Positions 8,329 through 18,693 are shown, numbered from the stretch's first letter. The stretch is 64,000 bases of DNA from an uncultured Aquimarina sp. (GCA_947500505.1 CANMSL010000001.1:1-64000); one strand, 5' to 3'. Made by a program: numbers and translations. The notes: generated from the letters alone by a model not told the origin.

Positions 8329-8509
8329 TAGGTTCAAATTAAGTAATAATTCTATGGTATAACATTCTTCTTTTCCTTTCGTATTTCAACTTTATTTCGA
8401 TAAAAATTTTTTAAATGTCTACGAATGGAAGTTTACTGTAGATGAATAAAAAATTTACATTTTTAATCTTTATTAACTTTATAAATCTTGAAACAACATA
8501 CTATTATTA

Positions 8510-8692
8510 TTACTGTTCGATACTAAGGGCTTCAAAAGCGACCAGTTCCTGATCTTCGAATCTTGGTTTTACCATAATCGGATTACAACATACCTCGCAA
8601 TCCTCGACGTATGTTTGATACAGTACTGAAGGATCCAATAACATGGAAATCTCTTCCCAACAATAAGGACATTGAAAAAAATGTTCGAACAT
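8510..8692 (-). CDS. Small CPXCG-type cysteine-rich protein
   Basis: This 60-residue protein begins MFEHFFQCPYCWEEI and has a second pair of cysteines in CEVCCNP, giving a zinc-ribbon-like CxxC...CxxC layout. It matches the CPXCG motif family, whose role is unknown. It starts 5 bp after the TolC-family gene ends on the same strand, so it may be the last gene of the efflux operon. Zinc binding is inferred. Confidence 0.75.
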   Translation of the reverse strand: MFEHFFQCPYCWEEISMLLDPSVLYQTYVEDCEVCCNPIMVKPRFEDQELVAFEALSIEQ

Positions 8693-8697
8693 ATAAA

Positions 8698-10056
8698 CTA
8701 AAATTCAATATTTAATAATTGACCTGTGAGTTGTAGTAATTGCAACTCAGCTAATTTAGCATCATATTTTGCCAACGTTTTATTGGTTTGCGCTTGAATC
8801 AAATTAATCTGAGCCTGTCTAAATTCTATAGAGGTGATTTGACCCAAATTAAAACGCTCTCGGGAACGTTCGAAATTGTTTTGATTTGTCAAAACATTTT
8901 GTTGCTGTATCTCATATACCTTCAAACGATTCTGGTATGTACCTAAAGCATTGGCAATATCTCTTTTTACCTGCTGTTCAACCTGGATTTTTGCTAATTC
9001 CTGATTATCTAAAGCAATTTTAGCATTCTTTACTCTTGTTATCGTTCCGCCACCATCAAAAAGATTCCAACTTAAACTTACACCGGCTGATAAAGTATAT
9101 ATATCGGCTACGTTTCCCGGAAAAAAAGCAGATGGTGGATTTCTATTCTCATTCCAGCCATAAGAACCGTTAAGACCGATTGTAGGTAAATACCCGGACT
9201 TACTCACTTTTACATCATAATCACTAATCCTAATGTTGCTTTCGTTTTGTAGTAATGTGACATTATTTTCTACTGATTTTTCGAGATAGTTATCTATTTC
9301 TAATCTAGAAATGAAATTCACAATAGTATCCACAGTAAATTGTTTTTCGAGCTCATTATCTACAATAATGTTCAGGTCGCGCTTGGTATTCGCAAGTTGC
9401 TGCTTCGTATTTAATAAATTAATACTATCATTGGCTACGTCTACTTCAGCATTTAATACATTTAATTTCGTATTTTGTCCATACTCAAACTGATAGGTAG
9501 ATCTGGTAACACGTTCTTTAGAAATTCGTAATGTTTCTTCCAGGATTTGCTGGTTTTCTGTAAGCCTTGCTACTTCATAATACACGGAGAATAATTGCAA
9601 CAATGTGTTTTCAATAGTCTCTCTGGCCTGTAATTCTGTAAGATTGTATTGTTCTTTTAACCTTTTATAATTATAAAATCGTCCTAAACCATCAAATAAG
9701 GTATAATTAAGATTCAATGAAGCGTTATATCTTTGTGTTTCAGCACCTAATATCTCAATATCTTCTCTCGGCAGCCCGGTATCCTGATTAATTGCACCGG
9801 GAAATGAAGTGGTAGAAGAAGTCTCCTGATAATTGGCTCCTGCATCCGCTGCAAGCGTAGGCAAATAACCCGAATTTAGTACTCCTTTGTTATTTTTGGC
9901 TGTCTCAATATTATTAGTGGCAATGAGAATTCCATAATTATTTTCTAATGTTAACCTGATAGCCTCTTGCTTAGTTAATTTTTGAGCGAAAGTGCTACTC
10001 CCGACCAGAAACAACAATAAAACCAGCCTTATTATATATCTATGCTTGTAATTCAT
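8698..10056 (-). CDS. TolC-family outer-membrane efflux channel
   Basis: A protein of 452 residues with a signal peptide ending STFAQ (about residue 25). Two repeats of long coiled-coil helices follow, typical of the OEP/TolC fold (for example the repeated LNAEVDVANDS and FRQAQINLIQAQTNK regions). It forms the outer-membrane exit duct for the RND pump encoded upstream. Its start overlaps the pump gene by 17 nt, so translation is probably coupled. Substrate cannot be read from the sequence. Confidence 0.92.
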   Translation of the reverse strand: MNYKHRYIIRLVLLLFLVGSSTFAQKLTKQEAIRLTLENNYGILIATNNIETAKNNKGVLNSGYLPTLAADAGANYQETSSTTSFPGAINQDTGLPREDIEILGAETQRYNASLNLNYTLFDGLGRFYNYKRLKEQYNLTELQARETIENTLLQLFSVYYEVARLTENQQILEETLRISKERVTRSTYQFEYGQNTKLNVLNAEVDVANDSINLLNTKQQLANTKRDLNIIVDNELEKQFTVDTIVNFISRLEIDNYLEKSVENNVTLLQNESNIRISDYDVKVSKSGYLPTIGLNGSYGWNENRNPPSAFFPGNVADIYTLSAGVSLSWNLFDGGGTITRVKNAKIALDNQELAKIQVEQQVKRDIANALGTYQNRLKVYEIQQQNVLTNQNNFERSRERFNLGQITSIEFRQAQINLIQAQTNKTLAKYDAKLAELQLLQLTGQLLNIEF

Positions 10057-13000
10057 GATATTCTTCCTGTTCCTCTTTTTGTTCTTTTATGGCACGTTCT
10101 ACCTCTTCTTTTGTAATTTTATTTCCTGTGGCTAACCATTTAGTTCCGACCTTTAACTTATTACTAAAGGATAAAAATAATGGTAATACTAATAATGTAA
10201 GTACTGTTGCAAAACCTATTCCATATGCGATTGAGATTGCCATAGGAATCAAAAACTTAGCCTGGCGACTTTCTTCAAAAATCAGTGGAGCCAGTCCGGC
10301 AATCGTAGTCAATGATGTAAGGAAAATTGCTCTAAAACGTGACTTTCCAGCTTCGAAGATTGCGTGATCAAATGTCATTCCGGCTCTTAGATTACTATTA
10401 AACTTGCCGATCAATACCAGACCATCGTTTACCATAATGCCTATAAGAGCTATTATTCCTAATAAGGATAGTATATTAATAGGGAAACCATGTATCCAAT
10501 GCCCCAATGCTACAGCAGGAAGACTTAAAGGAATCAATAATAAAAGTAGAAGCGGCTGACTATAACTCCTGAATGTAAACGCAATCGTGATATAAATCAG
10601 CGCTAAAGATGTTAAACCTACTGGACCTAAGGACCCAAGAAACTTGCCTGCTTCTCGATTCTGACCCTCGTAAGAAGGTGTTACCGTGGGATATTTGGCA
10701 ATGATCTCGGGCATAATTATCGTACGAATTTCTTCTAAAACATCAGTTGCACTTGTTGTTTCCGGATCTTTAAGATCTGCAGAAATCTGAACTTCCCTTC
10801 TTCCATCAAGATGGTTTACTGCTACATCTCCTCTTTCTATTGAATAATTTACAATTTCACTTATAGGGATCCGTTCACCATTAGGAGTAGAAATTCTCAT
10901 ATTATCCAAATCAAGAATCGAAGAACGGTTTTCTCTGTCATAACGAACCCAAACCCTTATCTCATCTTGGCCCCTCTGAAATCGCTGTGCCTGAACTCCA
11001 AAAAAACCACCTCTTACCTGTGCCATTACGTCTCTTAAATTGAGCCCCAGTGCATATGCATTCTCCTTTAACTCTAATTTGATTTCTTTGATTCCTGCCG
11101 GATCATTATCTGCTACATCTTTTAGCCTGGAATCATTTTCCAATACCGTTTTAAACTCTTCTTTGGCAGCTTTTAATTCTTGGATATTACTTCCTAAAAG
11201 GGAAACCGAAACCGGACTTCCACCAAAATTGCCTCCCGATCCATAAATTAATCGCTCCGTTCCGAATACAGGACCTACTTTTTCTCGTAAACGATTTGCG
11301 ACCATACCCGAATTCACTTCATTAGGACGTTCCTCTCCAGGCAGCATGTTAATACTTAAAGACGCATTAGAAGAAGAGGTAATATTTCGGATTATATTCT
11401 CGAACAGTTGTTTTCCTTCGTATTCTTCACCTTTCAAAAATTCTTCTTTTAACTCGTTATTGACAATCCAGGCTTTTTCTTCTATCATAGAAATGATAGA
11501 ATCAGTTATTTTCTCGTTAGTACCATTGGGCATGCCTAAATCTACAGAGATGACATCACTGGCGATACGAGGAAAAAAAGAAGTTCTTACGATACCTCCT
11601 CCAATACTTCCTATCGTGATTATTAGAATTACAATAAAAATTGAAAAAGTAAAAAATTTATTCTTCAGCGTAAAACTAAGAGCAGGGCTATAAATATTAT
11701 CCCGTAACCATTTCATAATCTTATCCCCAAAAGCATTGACATGGCGAAGTTTAGAAAACATCTTTGCTATCCCTTTTTTAGGATTATCATCTTCAGATTT
11801 GAGGGCTTTGGAGTGTGCCAAATGCGCAGGAAGAATAATCAATGCTTCTACCAGTGATACTGCAAGTGTAAGAATTACGATTACAGACACTTCTCCAAAA
11901 AAGTCACCGATCCTTCCGTCTAAAAACAAAAATATCCCAAATGCCAAAATCGTGGTCAATATTGCCGAGACTATAGGCGGAATTACCTCCATAGTCCCGT
12001 CAATAGCAGCCTGAATAGGAGTTTTTCCTTTTTCGTAATGCTGATAAATATTTTCGGCGATTACAATACCGTCATCTACTAGTATTCCAATTACAATGAT
12101 CATCCCGAAGAGAGACAATACATTGATAGTGACATTAAAATAACCGGCAAATACGAACATTCCCAAAAAAGCTATCGGCAACCCGAAAGCGACCCAAAAA
12201 GCCAAGCGGATGTTAAGGAACAGCGACAGAAAAATTAACACTAAAGCCATTCCTATGATCGCATTTTCAGTAAGGAGTTTAGTACGTTGTACCAGGGTAA
12301 TCGAACGATCACTAACAACGTTAAGTTGAACGTTATTATATTTCTGATTAAAATCTTCTATGTATTCTTTTGTTTTTTCTGCTGATGAAATAAGATCTTC
12401 GGTATTGGTGCTGGTTATTTGTATATTAACCGATAGATCTCCGTTAAAATAAGATGCATTAGGTGACTCTGAGAAACGATCTCTGATTTCTGCAACATCC
12501 TTTAGCCTTATAGTACGTCCTGAAGCGTCTGCCCTTATAATTAGATTGGAAAGTTCGCTTGCATAATAAGAACGATTATTTGCTCTTATCAGATATTCTT
12601 CGGCACTTGTCTTGATGGTTCCTCCGGTAGTCAAAATATTAGCTTGGCTAACAGCTTGTGCCACTTCATCAAAGCTAAGCTCGTATGCTAATAAGTTATT
12701 TTCGTTGACCGCTATCTCTATTTCTTCTTCTGGATACCCACTTATAGCAATCTGCGAAATACCTTCTATAGCTCTTAGATCATTTTCGATCTGACGTGCT
12801 ATTTGTTTTAATGTAATTAAAGGGATATCCTTACCACTTATCGCGAAGTTAATTGTCTGTCTGATTGCTTCTTGTTTGGAAACAACTATAGGTTCCATTC
12901 CGGTGGGGTAGGTGGGTACTCTATCTACTGCATTCTTCACCTCTAAAAGCATGAAATCGATATCTTTTCCTTTTTCGATTTCAACATTGATACTACCGCT

Positions 13001-13264
13001 ATTTTCTCTGGAGGTGGAAGTCACCCTTTCTACACCCGCTAATCCTTTGAGATTATCCTCAACTTTTAGTATGATTCCTTCTTCTACTTCTAAAGGGGAT
13101 GCTCCGGGATAAACAACACTTATGCTTATGTTTTTGGAATCAGTAAGTGGAAAAAATGATGATTTAAGTGAAAGTGCACCATAAATCCCAAAAACTATAA
13201 AAGCAATAACTATAACATCAACAGCGACATGGTATCTTATAAAATAAGAAATAATCTTACGCAT
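10040..13264 (-). CDS. RND efflux transporter (HAE1/AcrB-like)
   Basis: Inner-membrane proton-driven pump of 1074 residues with the RND layout: TM1, periplasmic porter domain, TM2-6, then the same again. The proton-relay acidic pair is in GILVDDGIVIAENIY, and the second half has the matching GIMVNDGLVLIGKF. These features fit multidrug (HAE) rather than metal RND pumps. It sits between its periplasmic adaptor (5 bp upstream gap) and its TolC partner. The MarR gene further upstream is a candidate regulator. Drug, bile or fatty-acid substrates are all possible. Confidence 0.93.
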   Translation of the reverse strand: MRKIISYFIRYHVAVDVIVIAFIVFGIYGALSLKSSFFPLTDSKNISISVVYPGASPLEVEEGIILKVEDNLKGLAGVERVTSTSRENSGSINVEIEKGKDIDFMLLEVKNAVDRVPTYPTGMEPIVVSKQEAIRQTINFAISGKDIPLITLKQIARQIENDLRAIEGISQIAISGYPEEEIEIAVNENNLLAYELSFDEVAQAVSQANILTTGGTIKTSAEEYLIRANNRSYYASELSNLIIRADASGRTIRLKDVAEIRDRFSESPNASYFNGDLSVNIQITSTNTEDLISSAEKTKEYIEDFNQKYNNVQLNVVSDRSITLVQRTKLLTENAIIGMALVLIFLSLFLNIRLAFWVAFGLPIAFLGMFVFAGYFNVTINVLSLFGMIIVIGILVDDGIVIAENIYQHYEKGKTPIQAAIDGTMEVIPPIVSAILTTILAFGIFLFLDGRIGDFFGEVSVIVILTLAVSLVEALIILPAHLAHSKALKSEDDNPKKGIAKMFSKLRHVNAFGDKIMKWLRDNIYSPALSFTLKNKFFTFSIFIVILIITIGSIGGGIVRTSFFPRIASDVISVDLGMPNGTNEKITDSIISMIEEKAWIVNNELKEEFLKGEEYEGKQLFENIIRNITSSSNASLSINMLPGEERPNEVNSGMVANRLREKVGPVFGTERLIYGSGGNFGGSPVSVSLLGSNIQELKAAKEEFKTVLENDSRLKDVADNDPAGIKEIKLELKENAYALGLNLRDVMAQVRGGFFGVQAQRFQRGQDEIRVWVRYDRENRSSILDLDNMRISTPNGERIPISEIVNYSIERGDVAVNHLDGRREVQISADLKDPETTSATDVLEEIRTIIMPEIIAKYPTVTPSYEGQNREAGKFLGSLGPVGLTSLALIYITIAFTFRSYSQPLLLLLLIPLSLPAVALGHWIHGFPINILSLLGIIALIGIMVNDGLVLIGKFNSNLRAGMTFDHAIFEAGKSRFRAIFLTSLTTIAGLAPLIFEESRQAKFLIPMAISIAYGIGFATVLTLLVLPLFLSFSNKLKVGTKWLATGNKITKEEVERAIKEQKEEQEEYHELQA

Positions 13265-13269
13265 AATCT

Positions 13270-14433
13270 CTATTTTGAATTAACACCGATCACTTTACTA
13301 TCAGCAGAGGATCCTCTTTCCCCTTTTTCCTGATATATTTTCACCAACATTCCGGCATATGCTCCGGGTACAGGTTTATTTAGAATTATATCGCCATCCG
13401 GTACTCCTTTCAGGATAACTTTCTTATCAGAAAAGTAAACAGGTTGTACATCGATCATATCCAAAATACTATCTCTAACTACAAAAATCTTATCTCCTTC
13501 CTGAAGTAAATTACGATCAATTTCTATAGCGTTCTCGGCTTTTCTGGCATTGAGATTTGCCTCCAGATACATTCCTTCCTTCAAGGATGAGTCTTTTACC
13601 TCAATAAAAGTGGTAATCGTTTGGGTAGCTTGATCCACGCTTCCATTTATTCGGGCAACTACACCTGTATATGTTTTGGATTTATCGAGATCGGATAGTT
13701 GCACAGATTCGCCTAATTTCAATAAATCTGAATACTCTTTGCCGATTGCCACTTCGATTTCATAGGCACTGGTATCAATAAATTCGCCTAATTTTTGACC
13801 TTGTCGTATAAGGGTACCTTCTGTCACCAAAGCTTCTGTTAACACTCCGGAAAATGGTGCGGAAATAGTATATTTGGATAAACGTTGTTCAAGGTTCTTA
13901 ACGTTATAATAGGTGGTGTAAATATTTCTTCCGGTGATAAAGTATTTTTCTTTTTCTGAGGAAGTCTCCGGAAGTTCCGGAGTAGTTTTATTGATATCAA
14001 AATTGGTAAGATATTTTTGCCATTTGCCATAAATATCAGGGTAATCTAGTCGTAAATCCGGCATAATGGAAGTAATGAGATTAAACAAATTACTTTTAGC
14101 AGATTGTACAGAAGCGTAATATTCTGAAGCATCTATTCTAATAAGTGTTTGCCCTTTTTTATATTGTTGACCGGGTTTAAAGAGTTTAGTTCCTCCTCTA
14201 AAAACACCTTGTACTTCAGAAAAAAGTTCTAATCTCCTTTTCGCAATTAAATTGCCGTTAGCAATTATTTTAATTGGTACCGTACCATTCTTTGTAGTAT
14301 CCACAAAAACGGTTTTAACAACCTTTGCGGATCTGGGTTTTATTTTGGTTTTACTGTCTATAAGCATTTTTGCACCGAATAAAGCTCCGGCGATAAGTAA
14401 TAATCCAAGTATAAAAAGTACTACATTCCTCAT
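13270..14433 (-). CDS. Periplasmic adaptor (HlyD/AcrA family)
   Basis: I use the ATG at 14433 (MRNVVLFILGLLLIAGALF, an N-terminal membrane anchor), giving 387 residues; a longer frame to 14490 adds residues without family character. A biotinyl-lipoyl-like half (LELFSEVQGVFRGG), a helical hairpin around residues 110-170, and a beta-barrel (ISAPFSGVLTEALVTEGTLI) follow. It couples the RND pump to TolC. It is the first gene of the three-gene efflux operon. Confidence 0.92.
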   Translation of the reverse strand: MRNVVLFILGLLLIAGALFGAKMLIDSKTKIKPRSAKVVKTVFVDTTKNGTVPIKIIANGNLIAKRRLELFSEVQGVFRGGTKLFKPGQQYKKGQTLIRIDASEYYASVQSAKSNLFNLITSIMPDLRLDYPDIYGKWQKYLTNFDINKTTPELPETSSEKEKYFITGRNIYTTYYNVKNLEQRLSKYTISAPFSGVLTEALVTEGTLIRQGQKLGEFIDTSAYEIEVAIGKEYSDLLKLGESVQLSDLDKSKTYTGVVARINGSVDQATQTITTFIEVKDSSLKEGMYLEANLNARKAENAIEIDRNLLQEGDKIFVVRDSILDMIDVQPVYFSDKKVILKGVPDGDIILNKPVPGAYAGMLVKIYQEKGERGSSADSKVIGVNSK

Positions 14434-14544
14434 ATACAATAGTTTGTTTACACTTTTAATATAAAAAGTTACACACAAAGCTATCAACAACTATCTTCTG
14501 TTGCAGTTAAAGAACTCATAAAATAAATTTTATTCTAAATCCAA

Positions 14545-14580
14545 AAAAAAAGACATCTAAAATATATAGATGTCTTTTTT
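14545..14580 (-). terminator. Terminator after the MarR gene
   Basis: Arms 14545-14557 and 14568-14580 (AAAAAAGACATCT and complement) flanked by A and T runs. It separates marR from the efflux genes, so the pump probably has its own promoter in 14434-14544. Confidence 0.8.
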
Positions 14581-14603
14581 AAAAACAGTATGAAATTGCC
14601 TAT

Positions 14604-15059
14604 CTAATCTGCTATTTCAGCAATTTTCGATTTGATTTTTTTTAGGGTATTGATCAGATTTTCGATTTCCTGTTCTGTTAGACTTTCTTGTACCGCAGGA
14701 ATTAGTTTATACATAATTGGGATAACCTTTTCTATAACCTCTTTTCCGTGATCTGTAAGGAAAATTCTGTTTATTCTTCTATCTTTTTCATCATTTCTCC
14801 TAATCACAAGATCTTTACTTTCCATAGTATTTACTAATCTGGTCATAGAAGTTTTGTCTCTGTGAGTAATAAATGCCAGATCGTTTTGCGATTGACCATC
14901 CTCTACCTTCAAGCGCTTCAAAACACTCCACTGCTCTTTGGACAAATCTAGTCCTTGTTCACTAAACGCTTTCTGAACTAAAAACCCAAAATCATAATGA
15001 ATTTTTCCAACCCAAGAGAGTGCGTGAGCATTTAAGTCGATGGCTTTTGTCTCATTCAT
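14604..15059 (-). CDS. MarR-family transcriptional regulator
   Basis: The 151-residue protein has a MarR winged helix: recognition region DLAFITHRDKTSMTRLVNTM and wing RRNDEKDRRINRIFLTDHGK, with dimerisation helices at both ends. It is upstream of, and collinear with, an RND efflux operon. That is the usual position of a local MarR repressor of a pump. A TTGTA-CCTGA-TACAA palindrome upstream of its own start is a likely autoregulatory site. No ligand can be inferred. Confidence 0.9.
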   Translation of the reverse strand: MNETKAIDLNAHALSWVGKIHYDFGFLVQKAFSEQGLDLSKEQWSVLKRLKVEDGQSQNDLAFITHRDKTSMTRLVNTMESKDLVIRRNDEKDRRINRIFLTDHGKEVIEKVIPIMYKLIPAVQESLTEQEIENLINTLKKIKSKIAEIAD

Positions 15060-15085
15060 ACATTGTATTTTTTAATTTACAGTCA

Positions 15086-15123
15086 CAAAAATATCTATAA
15101 ATATTTAGTTGTACCTGATACAA
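15086..15123 (-). promoter_or_regulatory. marR promoter -7 element with palindromic operator
   Basis: On the minus strand, TATTTTTG at 15086-15093 is a perfect TAnnTTTG Bacteroidota -7 box. TTGTACCTGATACAA (15109-15123) is a perfect 5-5-5 inverted repeat lying where the -33 contact would be, about 50 bp upstream of the ATG. The spacing suggests steric repression by MarR. No separate TTTG box is visible at -33. Confidence 0.55.
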
Positions 15124-15284
15124 ACGATAAAAATAGTTATGAAACACCCGATTTATCAGAACTTAACAGTAACGAGACATTCACTAATTCAAGTATCTTC
15201 AAAAAAGAGTTGGTTGTTATGACATACTCGTAATACGTGATTCTATTTGTGAATGATTTTACAATTTTATCCAGTTATATAAGA

Positions 15285-17201
15285 TTAAGATAGTAAATCA
15301 ATTTCTTCCTGTAAAACTTCCCAATCTTCCATCATAGAGGCCAATTTGCTTTTTTTAGCTTGATATTTATCAAAAAAATCAGGTTCGGCAATAGTTTCAT
15401 CATAATTAATAGCTAATTCTACGTCTATTGCCTTAATTTCTCGTTCTATTTTATTGATTTTAGATTCTATATTGCTCAATCTATTATGAAGTGATTTCAG
15501 TCTTTTCTGATTTTCATAGGATTGTTTAGCAGTCTCTTTAGTTTCTGAATTAGATTTTATCTGTTTATCTTTCTTTTCAATATCCCGAAGATCATCAACT
15601 CTTCTTTGTTCTAGATAATAATCTATGTCTCCCAGGTATTCCTTAATTTGTTTGTTCTTAAATTCATAAACCGTATTGGTTAACCCTTGCAAAAAATCTC
15701 TATCATGAGAAACTAAAATCAGTGTCCCTTCAAAATTTTTAAGTGCTTCTTTTAGGATATTTTTGGACTTAATATCCAGGTGATTTGTAGGCTCATCCAT
15801 CACTAACACATTAAATGGCTCTAAGAGCATTTTACACAACGCTAATCGATTACGCTCACCTCCGGAGAGAACTTTCACCTTTTTATCCACCTCATCCCCT
15901 CTGAATAAAAATGCTCCTAACATATCCCGAACTTTGCTACGGGTTTTTTCGTTTGCCGCGTGGATCATTGTATCGTGTATGGTCAATTCACCATCAAGAT
16001 ATTCTGATTGATTCTGTGCAAAATATCCTATCTGTACATTATGACCAAGTTTCAGGTCCCCTGCATAGGGTATTTCATCAATGATAATCTTAGCCAATGT
16101 AGATTTTCCCTGACCGTTTTGCCCTACAAAGGCGGTTTTAGAACCACGCTCAACTAGTAAATTAATATCCTTAAGAATTTCTTTATCACCATAACTCTTA
16201 CCTACTTGCTCTGCTTCAATAACTACTTTACCGGGTTGCACGCTCACCGGAAAACTAATATTCATTACAGCATTATCATCTTCATCTACCTCAATTCGCT
16301 CTACTTTGTCCAATTTCTTAATGAGCGATTGTGCCATAGAGGCTTTTGTAGCTTTCGCTCTAAACTTTTCAATCAACTTTTCGGTTTGCTCGATTTGTTT
16401 GGATTGATTTTTTTGGGCAGCTAATTGTTGATCTCTTATTTCTTTGCGAAGCACTAAATATTTAGAATATGGCTTATTGTAATCATAAATACGACCTAAT
16501 GATATTTCTATAGTTCGGTTTGTAACATTGTCCAAAAACATTTTGTCATGTGAAACAATCACTACAACTCCAGAATAATTTTTAAAAAAACCTTCTAACC
16601 ATATAATAGACTCGATATCCAGGTGATTAGTCGGCTCATCCAACAAAAGAACATCGTTATTTTGTAATAATAGCTTTGCCAACTCAATTCTCATCCGCCA
16701 CCCTCCTGAAAATGTGTCAGTAAGTTTATCAAAATCCTCTCTTTCAAATCCCAAACCTAGCAGTACTCGTTCTGTTTCTCCCTGATAATTATAACCGCCC
16801 AGAATCTCATATTGATGTGTGTGATCACTTAATTCCGATATCAATTGATTGTAGCTTTCGCTTTCGTAATCGGTACGTTCTGCGAGCTGTGTATTGATTT
16901 TATCAATTTTTCTTTCAATATTTTTGATTTCGGTGAACGCTTCGTACGACTCCTCCAGTACCGTCCGTCCTAGAGTAAAATCAATATCCTGTTTCAGAAA
17001 GCCTATCTTTATTTCTTTATCCAAGGCAATTTGACCAGAATCAGGTTCCTGCTCTTTGGACAGAATCTTAAGCATTGTAGATTTTCCTGCTCCATTCTTA
17101 CCCACTAATCCCACTCGATCTCCGGCATTTAATCTAAAGGCTATTTCCTCGAAAAGATATTCTCCTCCAAATGAAATTGAAAGATTATGTATGTTTAACA
17201 T
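15285..17201 (-). CDS. ABC-F family ATPase (ribosome-associated type)
   Basis: The 638-residue protein has two ABC ATPase domains in one chain and no membrane segments. Walker A motifs are GKNGAGKST and GQNGQGKST, and signatures are FSGGWRMRIELAK and LSGGERNRLALCK. Each Walker B is followed by LLDEPTNHLD or VMDEPTNHLD. The inter-domain linker and a lysine-rich C-terminal coiled coil (about residues 535-630) fit the Uup/YheS branch. Such proteins act on the ribosome's E site or in antibiotic protection. The subfamily cannot be fixed by eye. It is transcribed divergently from the DUF983 gene. Confidence 0.9.
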   Translation of the reverse strand: MLNIHNLSISFGGEYLFEEIAFRLNAGDRVGLVGKNGAGKSTMLKILSKEQEPDSGQIALDKEIKIGFLKQDIDFTLGRTVLEESYEAFTEIKNIERKIDKINTQLAERTDYESESYNQLISELSDHTHQYEILGGYNYQGETERVLLGLGFEREDFDKLTDTFSGGWRMRIELAKLLLQNNDVLLLDEPTNHLDIESIIWLEGFFKNYSGVVVIVSHDKMFLDNVTNRTIEISLGRIYDYNKPYSKYLVLRKEIRDQQLAAQKNQSKQIEQTEKLIEKFRAKATKASMAQSLIKKLDKVERIEVDEDDNAVMNISFPVSVQPGKVVIEAEQVGKSYGDKEILKDINLLVERGSKTAFVGQNGQGKSTLAKIIIDEIPYAGDLKLGHNVQIGYFAQNQSEYLDGELTIHDTMIHAANEKTRSKVRDMLGAFLFRGDEVDKKVKVLSGGERNRLALCKMLLEPFNVLVMDEPTNHLDIKSKNILKEALKNFEGTLILVSHDRDFLQGLTNTVYEFKNKQIKEYLGDIDYYLEQRRVDDLRDIEKKDKQIKSNSETKETAKQSYENQKRLKSLHNRLSNIESKINKIEREIKAIDVELAINYDETIAEPDFFDKYQAKKSKLASMMEDWEVLQEEIDLLS

Positions 17202-17257
17202 CAGCTATTGAATATTTTCTGCAAAGATGACTAATTTTGTGTTAGAATAAAAGTACT

Positions 17258-17644
17258 ATGAGCTTCTTAAAGGGAACAAAAATCTATAGCATTGTCACTG
17301 GCACGTGTCCTGTCTGCCAAAATGAAAGTATGTACAAAGAATCTAATCCATATAAACTGAGTAAAGTTTTTGAAATGTACGAGCGTTGTAGTCATTGTAA
17401 CACTAAATACAAGATAGAGCCTTCATTTTTCTACGGAGCAATGTATGTGAGCTATGGTGTGGGGATTGCTTTTGCGGTGATTGCTTTTCTTCTGGGAAAT
17501 CTTCTTCTGGAATTAAATTTACTGAATACATTTTTTGTAATCGTGGGGACTCTTATCGTCTTTTTCCCAGTCATTCTTCGACTATCGAGAAATATCTGGA
17601 TTAATCTTTTTATGCACTATGGAAAAAAGAAAAATTTATCGTGA
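17258..17644 (+). CDS. DUF983 membrane protein
   Basis: 128 residues. Two CxxC pairs (TCPVCQ, CSHCN) in the N-terminal half form a likely zinc ribbon. They are followed by two hydrophobic helices around residues 65-105. This layout is DUF983, of unknown function and common in Bacteroidota. Its 3' end overlaps the convergent oxidoreductase gene by 9 nt. Confidence 0.8.
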   Translation: MSFLKGTKIYSIVTGTCPVCQNESMYKESNPYKLSKVFEMYERCSHCNTKYKIEPSFFYGAMYVSYGVGIAFAVIAFLLGNLLLELNLLNTFFVIVGTLIVFFPVILRLSRNIWINLFMHYGKKKNLS

Positions 17645-18682
17645 GTGTTTAAAACGTTTGATGTCTATTTCTTTATCCAAAACAATTTCATTTTCAATAA
17701 AATTAAATAGTTTATTTGCAGCATAGGGTCCGATTAATATACCTCTGCTACCCAACCCATTAATAATATAAAGATTCTTATACTCTGGGTGCTCGCCAAC
17801 CAGAGGTCTTCGATCTCCGGTAGTTGGTCTTATACCGGCTACCTGATCAATTACCTCATAATCAACCGTTAGAATACGTTCAAGTTTATTTTGCAGCTCT
17901 TCTCTCGCCGCTTTAGTGATTTCTGGAGTTTTATCATTGTTATTATATGTAGCTCCTACTTTATACAAATCATTACCCAATGGAATAATGAAGATTGAAG
18001 ACTTAACCGCCTCCTGTAACTGTAACTTCTTCGCTGTAATGATGATATATTCTCCTTTATTTCCTTTTACAGGCAAATAATTGAAAAAAGGATTATTTAT
18101 AACCCCAAAACCTTCAGAAAAAACTATATTTCTGGCCTTTACCCCTTTATATTCAACAAAATCTGTTTCAATTATTAATTCATTATGTCTAAAGCTTTCT
18201 TTTATTAATAGCCACCTTTTTTCAATATACCTTAGATATAACGAAAGCATATTTTTAACTTCAATTCTTCCTGTATGTTTTACTTTACCGTAGTGAAATG
18301 GTATATCTAAGGCACTATTCTCGTTTCGGACTAAATCTGAAGAAATAAATTTACTTAAAACAGATTTGTCGCAGGCTTCGAACCATAGATTTTGTTCTTC
18401 TACAGAATTAAATCTTCTTAATATCGGAACTTCAGACACAAATGATTGCTCAAGCTTATTCTCGACATTTTTATAGAAAGACATTGCATAGTCTAATTGC
18501 TCTGAAGCCAGCCAGGCTGCAGTAAATCGTTTGAGGATTACAGGGTTGTATAATCCTCCGGCGACCCTGGAAGACTTCTGTGAATTATTTTCATAAACCA
18601 CGTATGATTTATTATGATTCTCCAACTCCTCTACAAAAGCCAGTCCTGCTAATCCGAAACCGACAACTAAATAATCTATCAT
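17636..18682 (-). CDS. FAD-dependent oxidoreductase (DAO family)
   Basis: 348 residues. The N-terminus has the Rossmann FAD motif VVGFGLAGLAFVEEL, and the C-terminus has the second FAD-contact motif GLGSRGILIGPYAA. An IRPTTGDRRPLVG stretch precedes it. Both are typical of D-amino-acid oxidase/glycine-oxidase-like enzymes. The substrate is unknown; no thiamine or sarcosine genes adjoin it. It lies between the gld terminator and the convergent DUF983 gene, so it is probably transcribed alone. Confidence 0.8.
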   Translation of the reverse strand: MIDYLVVGFGLAGLAFVEELENHNKSYVVYENNSQKSSRVAGGLYNPVILKRFTAAWLASEQLDYAMSFYKNVENKLEQSFVSEVPILRRFNSVEEQNLWFEACDKSVLSKFISSDLVRNENSALDIPFHYGKVKHTGRIEVKNMLSLYLRYIEKRWLLIKESFRHNELIIETDFVEYKGVKARNIVFSEGFGVINNPFFNYLPVKGNKGEYIIITAKKLQLQEAVKSSIFIIPLGNDLYKVGATYNNNDKTPEITKAAREELQNKLERILTVDYEVIDQVAGIRPTTGDRRPLVGEHPEYKNLYIINGLGSRGILIGPYAANKLFNFIENEIVLDKEIDIKRFKHSR

Positions 18683-18693
18683 ATGTCAAAAAT

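Noticed and set aside
10089..13112. Several plus-strand open frames inside the RND pump gene
   Set aside because: They lie antisense to a full-length, motif-complete pump gene, and their translations are low-complexity with no family character.
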